Origin: Callorhinus ursinus
Taxonomy: Eukaryota; Chordata; Mammalia; Carnivora; Otariidae
Direction of reading: 5' to 3'
NCBI RefSeq assembly: GCF_003265705.1
Contig: NW_020312867.1
Coordinates: 2,941,307 to 3,005,306, forward strand
DNA: 64,000 nt
This document shows, piece after piece, positions 33,336 through 45,829 of the stretch (its first letter is position 1; every line of letters begins with the position of its first letter). Below the pieces are notes generated by a model. It was not told the origin of the DNA and made no database searches. It saw only the letters and a program-made list of their open reading frames with translations. The position numbers were made by a program, and so were the translations under genes.

Positions 33336-33533
33336 TTCTTTCTTTTTTTTTAAGATTTTATTTATTTCAGAGAGAGAGAATGAGAGATAGAGAGTATGAG
33401 AGGGAAGAGGGTCAGAGGGAGAAGCCGACTCCCTGCTGAGCAGGGAGCCCGATGTGGGACTCAATCCTGGGACTCCAGGATCATGACCTGAGCCGAAGGC
33501 AGCCGCTTAACCAACTGAGCCACCCAGGCGCCC
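33336..33533 (-). repeat. SINEC, group B
   Basis: 16-bp duplication GTGGTCATATGTTTCT / GTGGTCATACGTTTCT at 33320-33335 and 33534-33549. Confidence 0.95.
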
Positions 33534-33569
33534 GTGGTCATACGTTTCTATAAAATGTACAAAATTAAG

Positions 33570-33783
33570 AAGCCACTGGGTGGCTCAGTTCGTTAAGTGT
33601 CTGCCTTTGGCTCAGGTCATGATCCTAGGGTCCTGGGATGGAGCCCCACGTCGGACTCTCTGCTCAGCTGGGAGTCTGTTCCTCCCCCCAAGCCCCCCAC
33701 CCTGCCCCAGTCTTGCTGTCTCTCTCACTCTCCCTCAAATAAGTAAATAAAATCTTAAAAAAAAAAAAAAAAGAAAGAAATTT
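33570..33783 (+). repeat. SINEC, diverged
   Basis: AAGCCACTGGGTGGCTCAG head and a tail of 17 A. Confidence 0.9.
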
Positions 33784-34251
33784 TCATTGTAATATGACTT
33801 CCCTCCTCACTGTTCTCCTGTGAAGTGACCTCATGTTTGTCCTGGACATTTCGTGGATCTGGCTAATGGTTGGGTTAGAATACACTCAGTTTGGTTTTAT
33901 CTGTTTATGTGGTTTGCAGTCGCTTCCACTAGTGGTTCAAGTATGTCTTGGTTTAGGAAAAGCTGCAGGAACAGGGGTAGTATCGCCATGGACAGGTGTC
34001 CTGTAGCGTCTGCGCCAAAAGTGGGTAAGGAAGATAAACAAGGTTTGAAACATTTGGAGTCAGAAGCTGATCTATGGAAAATTCTCTCAATCATAAAGAC
34101 TGTAAAAATAGAAGCAGAAGACTCAGTTCTTACTAACACTTATTAAAAGTGGAAGTTTTCTTCTGCCAAGAATGTACTCCATAATGCAGTGTGTACTGTT
34201 ATAAATGTACATGTTAGAAGTAAGACTGAGTCATCCTTATTTTCTCTCTAT
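33784..34251. other. Unclassified stretch with a 97-codon open frame
   Basis: No recognised repeat. A plus-strand frame at 33853-34146 reads 97 codons with no family match that I know. It may be the remnant of a processed copy or an old transposon. Continues beyond the next SINE to about 34590. Confidence 0.35.
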
Positions 34252-34264
34252 AAAAGGATATTAC

Positions 34265-34447
34265 TAGGGGCACCTGGGTGGCTCAGTCGTTAAGCGTCTG
34301 CCTTTGGTTCAGGTCATGATCCCAGGGTCCTGGGATCAAGCCCCACATCAGGCTCCCTGCTCAGCGGGAGGCCTGCTTCTCCCTCTCCCACTCCCCCTGC
34401 TTGTGTGCTCTCTCTCGCTGTCTCTGTCAAATAAAGTCTTAAAAAAA
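34265..34447 (+). repeat. SINEC, group A
   Basis: Flanks AAAGGATATTAC and AAAGGACATTAC. Confidence 0.93.
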
Positions 34448-34597
34448 AAAAGGACATTACAAAACCCTTCTCATATGAAGAACCATCAGAGTATATGGCC
34501 CCAGAAGTAGGAAAAAAGACTTACAGAGGTGTTTCAGGCAGTTAAAAAGAAAATGTTATTTTTCTGGATTTTGTGATGTTCGTGATATTTGGGGGTT

Positions 34598-34806
34598 TTT
34601 TTTGTTTAAAGATTTTTTTTTAAGATTTTATTTATTTATTTGACAGTGACACAGCGAGAGAGGGAACACAAGTAGGGGGAGTGGGGGAGGGAGAAGCAGG
34701 CTTCCCGCCGAGCAGGGAGTCCAATGTGGGGCTCCATCCCAGGACCGTGGGACCATGACCTGAGCCGAAGGCAGATGCTTAACTGACTGAACCACCCAGG
34801 TGCCCC
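34598..34806 (-). repeat. SINEC, group A
   Basis: GTGATATTTG / ATGATATTTG flanks. Body ends ACCACCCAGGTGCCCC. Confidence 0.9.
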
Positions 34807-34809
34807 ATG

Positions 34810-36645
34810 ATATTTGTTTTTAAAAAGGTTGTAGTTTGCTATAATTTTTCTCTCATTTTTGAAGAAATATTCACATTTTTTCCAATTTTGTATATTTTAT
34901 ATTCTTAGGGAAGCCCCCCCCCCATTATATGTTTTAGGTCACACAAAACATGGATCTGCCTTCAACCCTTAGGATGAATATTTTGGCAGAGTTAAAGCCT
35001 GATCCCTTCAGAAGATCTGGGTATAATTTGTCCCCTCTGGCCTTTTGGAAAATGAAATTTCTTGCACTTTACCCTAATTTTGACACTGAAATAAAACTTT
35101 TAAAAGAGGCCCTTAAGTGAATGTCACTTCACGCACTCTGTTCTTCACCTTGCCTTTTTCACTAGAGACCTTTCTCTTTGCACTTGAAGAGCTTCCTGGT
35201 TCTTTTCGGGAATTACCTCTTATCCTCTTTTATGGATAGATCACATTTTGTTTATCCATTCATCCATCAGTAGATGCTTGGGTTCTTTCCACCTTTTGGC
35301 TGTTGTGAATACTGCCGCTGTGAACATGGTGTACAAATATCCGTTCGAGTCCCTGTTTTCAATTTTTTTGGGTATATACCCAGAAGTTTCGTCATATTTT
35401 GAAGGCATTACTCTGCTGTCTCTCAGCTTTCAGTATTGCAGTTGGGAAGTCCCGAGTCATTCTGAATACTGATGCTGTGTACCTGACCTACTTTTTCTTC
35501 TCTAGAAAGTTCTAGAATCTCCTCTTCCTTAGTGGACTGGAGTTTCTTGATGAAATGTCCTCACAGGGGTCCATTTTTCCCATTTTGCTGGGAGTTGAGT
35601 GGGGTATGAACGCCCTGGGGCAGGTCTCCCCATTTAGTACTGTGAGTGCTCTGCCTCTCTGGCAGTGTTCCAAGAGCTGAGTGGAGCAAGAGGGCCGAGG
35701 TTCTGGACATCCTCAATGGTTAATACGTGGACATTTGTATAATCCCTCTGTTGCTTGTACCTTCTCTGTCTCCTGTGCTCCGTGTCCACCTGTCCAGGGA
35801 CCTTCTTCTACTCCCTCCTAAAAATATGTTTCTGATCTGCCAGGGTCTGCCCCCCATGAGGGAAGAGGGTGGGTAGTGTAAGGAGGGGATCTAGGAATCT
35901 ATTCGTTGGAGTTTTTAAGCTGCTTTTTAAACCCTCGTTCTTACCAATCTTCCTACCACTAATTTCTGAGCCTTTTAAGGAATTTTTAGTGTAAATCAGA
36001 CTAAACTGTCACCTTTTCATATTGCCTGCTTGGTGTTGCTGTATGATAGTACTTGTCCATTTACTTTCCAGCCTCAAAAATTTCATTGTGGTCCCCTCTT
36101 CTGTTCTGCTTTTTCTTGTGGGTTTTTGCATTTTGAAAGTGGAGTTTTAAGAAGGAGTCAAGTTACATACTTGTGATAAATCCACCTGCTTCAACTTAAA
36201 TTTTTTTTCCCCACATGGCTCCCCAGTGGTTCCAACGCCCTGTGTCAACTAGTCTACCTTTCTCCCTTTGGTTTGAGGTGTCACCTTTATCCCTGTACCA
36301 TATATGAAGTCCCATTTGTCTGTGTGTCCTATTAGTGCATTTTCTGTTCCACTTCAACAGATATTTCCTGAGCACATGCTGTGCCAGGCTCTGATCTAGG
36401 AACGGGGCGGCAGGGGGATGCGGGATATCAGGCAAAGCCCTCGCCTCATGGAGATTACATTCTAATGAAGGGAAGCAGGCAGTTAGCAGATAATGTCAGA
36501 GATACTCGGAAGAAAAAGAAACCAGAGAACTGCATAGGGAGTGAGAGGTTGAGCTACTGTGGATAAGTTGGTTAAAGGAACGCCATCTCAGGAGGTGACA
36601 CTGACTAGAATCTTTAGTGAATTGGAAACTCCAGCCACACGTGGA
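34810..36645. other. Intergenic, unique plus an old LINE-1 piece
   Basis: A reversed LINE-1 ORF2 fragment at about 35130-35400 (TTTATCCATTCATCCATCAG). An L2/MIR-like remnant lies at 36340-36490. No gene. Confidence 0.5.
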
Positions 36646-36650
36646 TCTTT

Positions 36651-36854
36651 TTTTTTTTTTTAAAGATTTTATTTATTTAATTGACAGAGAGAGAGACACA
36701 GAGAGAGAGGGAACACAAGCAGGGGGAGTGGGAGAGGGAGAAGCAGACTTCCCGCCGAGCAGGGAGCCCGATGCGGGGCTCGATCCCAGGACCCTGGGAT
36801 CATGACACGAGCCGAAGGCAGTCGCTCAACCAACTGAGCCACCCAGGCGCCCCT
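36651..36854 (-). repeat. SINEC, group A
   Basis: 15-bp duplication CACACGTGGATCTTT at 36636-36650 and 36855-36869. Confidence 0.95.
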
Positions 36855-36939
36855 CACACGTGGATCTTTAGAGGGCTGTTGCTGGCAGAGGACATACCAA
36901 GGGCAGAGACCCTGAGACAAATGAGCTTTGGGGAAAAAC

Positions 36940-37125
36940 AAGAGCAGTGTGGATTGTCAAATTGTCTGTTTTTCCCTTTATTTCTGTCAGTTTTTGCCTC
37001 ATATATTTTGGTGCTGTTGTTAGGTACGGATATGTTTAAAATGTTTCTGTCTTTCTGATGGATTGACCCTTTTGTCACTATAGAGTGTTTCTCTTTATCT
37101 CTAGTATTTTAAACCCACACAGTCT
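36940..37125 (-). mobile_element. LINE-1 ORF2 fragment
   Basis: Reversed ORF2 words GTCTTTCTGATGGATTGACC and ATATTTTGGTGCTGTTG. Confidence 0.6.
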
Positions 37126-38190
37126 GACTCCTAAATCCATGTACTTAATCTCACACCAACTGCCCTGCCTCTCCAGGTGTGTCCTCAGGTGTTCTTCCAG
37201 CTCCTATATTCTTAGCAGTTCCAGACTCACTCAGGTGTTCTTTGTCAGCCAGATCTTCCTATCCTGGGTCTTGATAAGACCAACTGGAATTCTGTTCTCT
37301 ACTCCAGGGAAGTCCTTCCCAAGGTGCCTGCAGATTGCTGGACGTTCTCATTTGCCACCGCCTTGGGCCCTGGAGCCTGCTTGCCTACAAGCATGCCCTG
37401 GTTCTGTAGAGTCTCCTCATGTCAGTCACTTTCCCCATCACCTCTCTCAGGGCCTCTCCCCTCAGCCTTCCCATGCCTCATCAAGCCTTGCTAACACATG
37501 TGGAGTAAGCCATTTACAGTCAGAGGGTGAGAGGGAAGGTGTACCTTACAGAAACACAGAGGACTCTGATTTCCACGTTCCCCGCCCATGGGCATCCTCT
37601 GGTGGCCCGGCTACTGAAGGGTTTGTCATGGCCCAGCAGTACCCAGCCTTCCCTCACCTGCTCCGGGCTCTGGTCTCCCCTTCCCTCCATTTCGAGACCC
37701 TTCTTCCTTCTCCTCTCACCCGTTTCTTCTCTGAAGCAAAACCAGATCTCTTCCTCTGCCATCTGTAGAGTCATTTAATGGCTGCTTTTGTTTGTTTCTT
37801 TGGCTTCTCAAAGGTTGGGCACTATCTACTTTGGTCCAGCCCCTCAAGGGATTTCCCTAAACCCAGATTAACTGGAGAGTTGTGTGGGGCCAGCAGTCGA
37901 GTCAGAGAATGTCCCACCTGGCTCCGCGAGCTGGGTTTATTGTCCTGACTTCCAGCTGCGGTTGGCTAATATGTTGGCATTTCCTGGACGTTTTACTTAT
38001 TTGTGGGAGCAGAATATTTGAAGCCAGGACTTTCTAGAAGAGTCTCAGAGATCTGTGATGCTGAATAAATCATCACACTGAGGCCCAAGGAGAGTCTACC
38101 AAGTGGTGGAACTAGTCTTCAAGCCCTGGCCTAGGATGTACCCTGGCCCTGGTGGACCCTTGCTTGGGTGTGGCTTGGGTCATTGCCTTC
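37126..38190. other. Intergenic, unique, with a 227-codon open frame
   Basis: A plus-strand frame runs 37085-37768, starting in LINE-1-derived sequence. No protein family recognised, composition Ser/Pro/Leu-rich, no splice or promoter signal. Treated as chance. Confidence 0.4.
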
Positions 38191-38335
38191 CTCTCCCTGA
38201 GCCCAGCTTCCCATATGGGAAATGGGAGTAACAGCACTATCTCCTTACAAACCTGTCGTGAGAGATAAATGGTAAAATGCTTATACCATGCTGTGCCTAA
38301 TGCTTGGGAAACAGTAAGGGCAAGTTACACCAAAA
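38191..38335 (+). repeat. MIR remnant
   Basis: GGGAAATGGGAGTAACAGC to AATGCTTGGGAAACAG, MIR 3' pattern. Confidence 0.65.
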
Positions 38336-38395
38336 AAATTTTTACTAGTTACATTTTATGACTTCCTACGGTTTTCTGATCTGTGTTTCACAAAT

Positions 38396-38397
<2 letters not shown>

Positions 38398-38437
<40 letters not shown>
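38398..38437. repeat. (GT)n microsatellite
   Basis: About 18 uninterrupted units. Confidence 0.95.
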
Positions 38438-38559
38438 CATGTGGGAAAGACGGGCTTCTGCAATCAAATCAATACCAAGAGAATACTTAATTTTTGCATG
38501 GAATAGCAGGAGGCACTGCAGAGAAACCTGTCATTTTTTGGTAGAGAACGAAGTATATG

Positions 38560-38965
38560 TCCACACACAAACCGATGCATGAATGTCCATAACCACCTTA
38601 TGCATGGTAGCCCCAAAATGTAAGCTGCCCAGATAGGCATCAGCTGGTGAAAGGAAAAGAAACGGTGTTATATTCGTGTGATGGAATACTTAACTACGCG
38701 CCTATGAAAGAGAACTACAGATACATGCAGCAACGTGAATGAGTCTCACAATATGCCAAGTGAGAGAAGCTAGACACAAAAGCGTGACTATTGTATGGCC
38801 TCCTCACATAAAACTCTAGAAAAGAGAAAGGAATCTATGAAAAGTAGATCAGGTGGGGAGGTGGGCTGGACCGAAAAGGGGAATGAGCACACGTTTGCCA
38901 ACATTAATTTCATTTTTCACTTAAAGTGGGTGAATTTTATTAAACAAAGACAATGAGATGTAAAC
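38560..38965 (+). mobile_element. Old LINE-1 3' end
   Basis: Plus-oriented words TGTGATGGAATACTTAACTA and AACGTGAATGAGTCTCACAA. Confidence 0.7.
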
Positions 38966-40832
38966 ATGCAACGAGTGGTTAAATTTTCTCATACATTAAA
39001 TTTAAGTTGACCAACAGCTTACATAGGCAGTTAAACTCTGCTCTTTGTTCACTAGGTTGTACATTTACTTTCTCATCTTCCCAGATGGAGGCATTTTACA
39101 GCTCAGCATCTGGATAAACAAAATCCTTTAAGGCCCAAGTACCTTGTGCCTAACAGTTTCCCTTTAACTGAAATGAATTCCTTTCTTAAGGGCGGGCGGA
39201 TTTATGTCTGACTTTATATTTCTCTCTCTCAAGGGCAAGGAGTGTTTCTAATCTGTTTCTGTGGGTCTCTATCCTTAGAGCAGGGGGAGCTGCTGGAGGG
39301 TTTTGGCCAGGGCAGTGATATGGTCAGACATACTTGGGAAGAGCAACCCGAAAGCACCCCGTGGAGGATGGATGAGAGGCAGGTTGGGGACAATCAGGAA
39401 GGCTGGTGAACAGGCTGGGGCAGGGCAGCTCGTGGAGCAGTATGCTTAAAAGGTGTGCATTTTTCTCTATATAAATTATACTTTTTTCTCTATATAAATT
39501 ATACTTCAATTTTAAAAAATGAGAACAAAAGACTATCACAGGAGTCCACATGATGTGCAGAGGCCTGAGAAAGAGGTTCCAGTCCAGGCTGGGAGCAGTA
39601 GATGGTGTAGGGACTTGAGTGGGGTTCTGGGCGTAGAACTGACAGGGTTTGAGGAGAGGCTGGGAAATCCAGGAGGCCTGGGGCAAGGATGGGGGGCAGG
39701 ACAGGGAGGAAATTGGGCCCTTGAGCCCTGAAGATGAGCCCTTTGGAGTGGTCGGGGGCCCTGGCTGAGTAAATAAACTTAGCCTGCAGCTCTGGGATTC
39801 TGCTAGGAGGGGGAGCCAAGAAAAGGCCTTGACCCTGTCCTCAAGTGTCATGGCTGATGGGGGAAGCAGACAGCCTTCTTGGGCCCGTTGAGGAAGGCGT
39901 GGAGGGACCTTGGGGGGAGCAAGTAGCCATCTGTTCATGGCCCCTCCTTCAGACTGTGCTTACCGGTTTTTCTCCCAGGCCCATCTGAGGGTGGGGCATT
40001 AGGAACCAAGTGACAAGGTTCTGACCCACCTGGTGGGACTTGTGGCTCTGAAGTTCCCGAGCAGGGTGACCCTGGGCAGTTTGCTTAATCATTTGCTTCT
40101 CAATTTCCTCACCTGTAAAATGGGGGTAATATCCTCTTCGCCCCTTTGCCCCCTTCCTAAAAAATGCACCTTGCGTTTTCCCCTCCGGCAGGGTAATGTG
40201 CCCGTGCTGTGCATGGGAGTGCCATGCTGCGAAGTGCGGCTCTCAGGCACCTCACTCTGAAGGATCCCTTCCTTTGAGCTCCTAAGGGCTCAGTGGGCGT
40301 GGGGCCACCGGTCCCTTGTGCAGCTTAGTAAGGGAGGCCCTTGGCGGGTTTACAGGCCGCTGGTGTCCCAGAAAGCAGACTGGGCTAGGAATTGAACGCT
40401 GTCCCCAGTTCTCTGGGTGACCTTGGGCGACCCCTAGTGGGATGGGTGGCAACACGCAACATCCCCACAAGGGTGGGTTTTGCCGCTTTGTACCAGATTT
40501 TGCTGATATATTTACCTCTGCCAAGGGTACCAGGTAGCAATTCCTTCATTATATTTTTGCACTGTGGCTTGCTTTTATTCCCTTGCACGCAGTGCTCATA
40601 TTCTCTTTTACACCATTGTACGTATGGAATGGGGTTTCACTTACCAGCCAATCCAATATATTTTGTTATTTCCAGTGTATCACTATTGATGGCATTTTTT
40701 CTTAGCTTTTGGGACTTCTGTCCGTTCCAGAGCTTGTGAATTCCTACTAGAGTCCTCTGAACTGTATTTATATTACCAAAGTGTTGTTTCCTATAAAACC
40801 ACTTTCAGGGCACATTCAGTATGTCTATTTTA
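38966..40832. other. Intergenic, mostly unique
   Basis: A short direct repeat TTTTCTCTATATAAATTATA occurs twice at 39461-39510. A MIR piece lies near 40055-40140. No gene; the minus frame at 39324-39938 is unsupported. Confidence 0.5.
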
Positions 40833-41040
40833 TTTTATTTTATTTTTTTTAAAGATTTTATTTATTTATTTGAGAGACAGAGAGAATGAGAGAGAAAGCA
40901 CATGAGATGGGGGGAGGGTCAGAGGGAGAAGCAGACTCCCTGCTCAGCAGGGAGCCCGATGCGGGACTCGATCCAGGGACTCCAGGATCATGACCTGAGC
41001 CGAAGGCAGTCGCTCAACCAACTGAGCCACCCAGGCACCC
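40833..41040 (-). repeat. SINEC, group B
   Basis: 17-bp perfect duplication TCAGTATGTCTATTTTA at 40816-40832 and 41041-41057. Confidence 0.96.
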
Positions 41041-41094
41041 TCAGTATGTCTATTTTAAAATTCATTTTATGTAATAACTTAAAAAAGAAAGCAC

Positions 41095-41530
41095 TTTCTA
41101 TGTACCAGGCACTGTCCTATGTACTTTTTAATCTTGTTTAATCCCCGTAACAACTCTTTGAGGTGCAAGTTATCTCTGTATTTTTTTTAAGGTTTTATTT
41201 ATTTATTAGAAAGACAGAGTGTGAGTGAGCACGAACCCAAGCAGGGGGAGGGGCAGAGGGAGAGGGAGAAGCAGACTCCCCGCTGAGCAGGGAGCCCAAT
41301 GTGGGGCTGGATCCCAGGACCCTGGGATCATGACCTGAGCCGAAGGCAGACGCTTAACTGACTGAGCCACCCAGGCGCCCCAGAGAGTTATCTTCATGTT
41401 ATGGCTGAGAAACTGAGCCCTCAGAGAGGTTCAATAACATGGACAAGTTCATACAGCTAATAAATGGCAGAACCAGGACTGCAACCTAATTTTCTTCTCC
41501 TAATTACTCCATTGTGTTACCTCTGGTCTC
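41095..41530 (-). repeat. MIR, split by a SINE
   Basis: Halves at 41095-41177 (TACCAGGCACTGTCCTATG) and 41382-41530 (GCTGAGAAACTGAGCCC). Confidence 0.7.
41178..41381 (-). repeat. SINEC, A-like, inside a MIR
   Basis: Full body, with GTTATCTCTGTA / GTTATCTTCATG flanks. Confidence 0.92.
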
Positions 41531-41747
41531 AAAATTATTTTCCCAGAGCCTTTCGATGTAAAGTTGGGATGCCTCATATGTACTTGTGTATCTTATAAGC
41601 CAAGAAACAGGCTTCGTTCAGCTATTAGTACTATATCTTAACCTCAGTTGTGAGCCCCAATTCCTTTTTAGGGTGACCTCAGGCCCCAGAGCCTCATCTG
41701 TAAAATTGGGGGGGCATGTGAAGATTTATATGAATCGATTTGTTTAT

Positions 41748-42158
41748 TTAAAAAAGATTTATTTTAGGGCCCCTGGGTGGCTCAGTTGGTTAAGCAACTG
41801 CCTTCGGCTCAGGTCATGATCCTGGAGTCCCGGGATCGAGTCCCGCATCGGGCTCCCTGCTCAGCGGGGAGTCCGCTTCTCCCTCTGACTCTCTTCCCTC
41901 TCGTGCTCTCTCTCATTCTCTCTCTCTCAAATAAATAAATAAAATCTTTAAAAATAAATAAATAAAAAAGATTTATTTGAGAGAGAGAGAGCTTATGCGT
42001 GCAAGTGAGGGGGAAGGGCAGAGGGAGAGGGAAAGGGGAGAAGCAGACTCCCTGCTGAGGGCAGAGCCTGTCAAGGGGCTTGATCTCACCATCCTGAGAT
42101 CATGACCTGAGCTGAAGTTGAGTCAGCTTCTCTACCGACTGAGCCATCCAGGTGCCCC
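41748..42158 (-). repeat. SINEC, group D, interrupted
   Basis: The 3' end is at 41748-41767, the rest at 41967-42158. Confidence 0.88.
41768..41966 (+). repeat. SINEC, group B, nested in a minus-strand SINE
   Basis: Flanks AAAAAAGATTTATTT on both sides, inside the tail of the host copy. Confidence 0.93.
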
Positions 42159-42236
42159 CAGGGCCCTCTGTATGTGCCGAAATAAATCTGAGGAAAGAAA
42201 TGTTTATAAATCAAACATTAAAACAATTCATAAAGG

Positions 42237-42447
42237 GTGCCTGAGTGGCTCAGTTGCTTAAACATCCGACTCTTGATTTCGGCTCAGGCCATGATCTCAG
42301 GGTCATGAGATCGAGCCCCGTGTCAGGCTCTGCACTGGGCGGGGACTCTGCTTGGGATTCTCTCCCTTCTTCTCCCACTGCTCCCCCCACCCCCTGGCTC
42401 TTTCTCTCTCTCTCAAAAATAAACAATAAAAATAAAATAATAAAGAA
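42237..42447 (+). repeat. SINEC, group D
   Basis: GGGTGCCTGAGTGGCTCAG head with the older TCCGACTCTTGATTTCGGC segment. Confidence 0.9.
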
Positions 42448-44650
42448 GGTCCTGGCATGTTCCCCCCCCCCCAGGATTTTATACATAGTGGGCCTTCTGC
42501 AAGAATTCTGGGGATGAAGACGAGACCAAGCTCCAGGGAAGGTCTACTTTACCCCTTCTGGGAAGTTAATTTCTAGCCAGGGGAGAGGTGCTGGTAATTT
42601 CTACAAGTTTATAGAGTTAGATCCCACGTTAGGTGATTATGTAAAGTAACTGCCAACTTCACAACGACCGATGAAGCTGCTTCTACTGTTTTCCATTATT
42701 TGGCAGATGTGGTGGAAATGGAGACCAGTGGTCTGCCCGAGTGACTCAGTGGATGTGTGTGGGTGTGGGGCAGGGGTGTGGTGGGGGGAAAGGTCGTCCA
42801 GGTGATGTCCTTTTTGGTTGCCACTGTGGTCACTGCCTCGGGCTACTGCTGCCCGCCGCGAGTGGCAGCTCTGCAGCAAGGTGCCCAAGAGCCAGCCAGA
42901 GGCTCTCAAGGGCTCCATGGGCCTGGGCTACTGGTGCCTGGACGTGGGATCCTAACATCTTAGAATTGAAGGGACCTCGGAGGTCCTCAGGAGGCCGCTG
43001 GCATCAGGACAGCAGACTAGGCTGGACGTTCTGAGTGTTTTGTCGGAATTGGCTAGGTGACCTTGTGCTTGCCACTGCCCCTGGCTGGGCCACGGTTGGG
43101 ATACCGAAGGCCCTGTTAGCTGTCGTGTTCCCTGGTACAAGTCTGGCCTTTCTGTTTAATGTGTGAGGACACTGAGGTCCAAAGAGGGACTGGGATTTTC
43201 CCGTATAATTTTACAGCCCAAAGAATTCTTAAAAAGATCCCTTTTTTTGGTCAGTGACATGGGAAGTGCAGGGGCTCTGGAATCAGATTGCCTGGCATAT
43301 AGTAATTGCTCATTAAATGTGGGCTGTTATTTTATTGAGCAGCATCCTATAGTGATTGAGTGTAAGTCTTTCTCTTACTAGTTGTGTGACCTTGCCCTGA
43401 GTAGGTCATTTAACCTTTTCCTGCTTCAGTTTCCTTAGGTGTGAATTGGGTTAATAATAACTCGGGGGAGGGGGAATAAGATTCAATTATCCATGTATAA
43501 TACAGAGCTAGGCACATAGTCTGTAGTAAGTGCCCAGTAAACACAAAAGTCTGTCCCTGCTGGAAACCCTCGGGTGGTTCCCATGGCACTTTAGAGTCCT
43601 GTCCAAACTCCCCAGGGTCCTAGAGGGCTCTAAAGGCATCACTTTGCCTCTGCCTCACTCTCATCTCCCACCAGACTCAGCCCCACCACTCTGCTTCATG
43701 CCAAGTTCATGTCCACAGAGTGCTTTTTGTTTGTTTTTTAACCCTTGTTATTTCCCCTGATTTTAGCTTAAATGTCACCTCAGGAAGGCTGGCCCTGACC
43801 TCTCAGGACTGGTCTCCCGGCCTTCCTGCCCCGTGTTGTTCAGTTTGCTACATCACACTTAACCGGGTTTGTAACGATGGGTTTTGTCCTTGTCTCTCCC
43901 TTCCTTGCTCCATGGTGAACTGGTTTCTTCACTGTGGACCCCCCTAACGCCCCCCCGTAATAGGCTTGGGATAGATGCTTGTTGGTACTGGGCACCCAGT
44001 CTCCTGTCGAGTCTCGTCACCTACATCCACGTGGCTCTCTCTCAGGCCAATCTGATCAAGCTCTGTCCCACTTCAGACCCTCAAAGACTCCCTGGTGCTC
44101 GGGGGCAGGGGGGGCAGCCGTGAAGAGAGAAAACCAGACGCAGTCACCTGGCATCGAAGGCCCATCAGATCTGGCCCCTCTGATCTTTCTCCCCACTTCG
44201 CCCCACACTCCAGCATGGAGACTCTAGGCAAAGTCCCGGCCCCTGTTTGGCTTTCTTTTCTCATCAGTTTTAGGGTGACCAAGGGTGCTTCTGAACGTCA
44301 GGTAAACCTCAGCCATTTATTGTCTACCCCCTGACGGCAAGCCTATCCCAATGGAAATTGATCTGTCAGGGGAGGAGCCCGTTAATTTCAGGACTCTTCT
44401 GTAAGTGTCCCGCAGTTTCTCTTTTCCCAAGCCCGTGGCCCCCACCTCCTCCTTTTCCTCCCTTGTCCCCATCATGACCCATAGCCATCTAGACGCACCA
44501 TCACCCGTGGGTTTCTTCTAGTCCTCCCTCCTGTGCCCCCGCCCCCACTCTACAGATCCTCTCTAAAATGTTTTCTCTGGGTCCTTGAATAATATATGGA
44601 GAATCCTCTGCTGGTTTTAAAATCCCATGCACGTTTTAATATTACATTTA
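42448..44650. other. Intergenic with MIR and L2 remnants
   Basis: A MIR in plus orientation at about 43245-43560 (ACTAGTTGTGTGACCTTGCC). L2-like sequence at 43540-43950 (AAATGTCACCTCAGGAAGG). No gene. Confidence 0.5.
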
Positions 44651-44651
44651 A

Positions 44652-44765
44652 GGGGGCGCCTGGCTGGCTTGATCGGTGGAGCACGTGACTCTTGATCTCG
44701 GGGTTGTGAGTTCAAACCCCACGTTGGGTGTAGAGATTACTTAAAAAAATAACATCTTAAAAAAT
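44652..44765 (+). repeat. Ancient short SINEC, group E
   Basis: GGGGGCGCCTGGCTGGCTTG head and GTTGGGTGTAGAGATTAC end. Confidence 0.8.
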
Positions 44766-45150
44766 AGTACATTTTTACAGCTCTCATTCTGTCCCCCCCC
44801 ACATTATTTTTAATATCTATCCATGTTGCGTGAACGTTGAGTTCATTGCATCACAGAGCTGCCCAGTACTCCACAGCATGCGTCCATCACATTTCACTTT
44901 TCATTCTCCTCATCACAGACGCGTAGGTTCCCTCCACAGCACTGCTCTCATCAAGGCTGCTTCAGGGAACATCTTGTCCTGCTCCTTCTGGGCCTCAGCA
45001 CAGATTTCTCAGTACAATTGCTGAGCCTTAAGGGGTTTCCTTGTTCCCAGGTACCATCGGGTGCCCGCCCTCATGCATGAGTGCCCCAGTCTGTATCCTG
45101 CCACCTGTAGGAGGAGCCCCCTTTCTCTCCATCTTTGCCAGGGTTCAGTA

Positions 45151-45171
45151 TTCTCTCTCTCTCTCTCTCTC
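45151..45171. repeat. (TC)n microsatellite
   Basis: Ten CT units inside LINE-1-derived sequence. Confidence 0.9.
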
Positions 45172-45327
45172 ATGTTTGGCAATCTGATGAGTATAATGTG
45201 GCCTGTTTCTGATTTGCTTTCTTAATACCAGTGAGGTCGTTCTGTTTTACTTGTTAGTTGAAATTTCTCTTTTGTGAATCTCCTTTTTATATGCTTTGCC
45301 CGTTTGCCTATTAGATGCCCCAACTTT

Positions 45328-45525
45328 GTTTTTTTTTTTTTAAGATTTTATTTATTTATTTGAGAGAGAGAGAATGAGAGAGAGAGAGCACGAGAGGGAA
45401 GAGTCAGAGGGAGAAGCAGACTCCCCGCTGAGCAGGGAGCCCGATGCGGGACTCGATCCCGGGACCCCAGGATCATGACCTGAGCCGAAGGCAGTCGCTT
45501 AACCAACTGAGCCACCCAGGCACCC
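45328..45525 (-). repeat. SINEC, group B
   Basis: 16-bp duplication TAGATGCCCCAACTTT at 45312-45327 and 45526-45541. Confidence 0.96.
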
Positions 45526-45620
45526 TAGATGCCCCAACTTTTTCTTGCAATGTGTTAGGTATTAATTCCTTGGTTCATTTTAATATAGTAAAAATTCACC
45601 CTTTTAAAAAAATGAGTCTT

Positions 45621-45814
45621 TTTTTTTTGAAGATTTTATTTATTTATTTGACAGAGACACAGTGAGAGAGGGAACACAAGCAGGGGGAGGGGGAGAGGGA
45701 GAAGCAGGCTTCTTGCTGAGCAGGGAGCCCGATGCGGGGCTCGATTCCAGGACCCCGGGATCATGACCTGAGCCAAAGGCAGACGCCCAACAACTGAGCC
45801 ACCCAGGTGCCCCT
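45621..45814 (-). repeat. SINEC, group A, first of two at one target site
   Basis: Flanked by AAAAAAATGAGTCTT at 45606-45620 and again at 45815-45829. Confidence 0.96.
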
Positions 45815-45829
45815 AAAAAAATGAGTCTT

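Noticed and set aside
39324..39938. 204-codon minus-strand open frame
   Set aside because: No recognised domain; overlaps other frames and repeat-derived sequence; compositionally biased.
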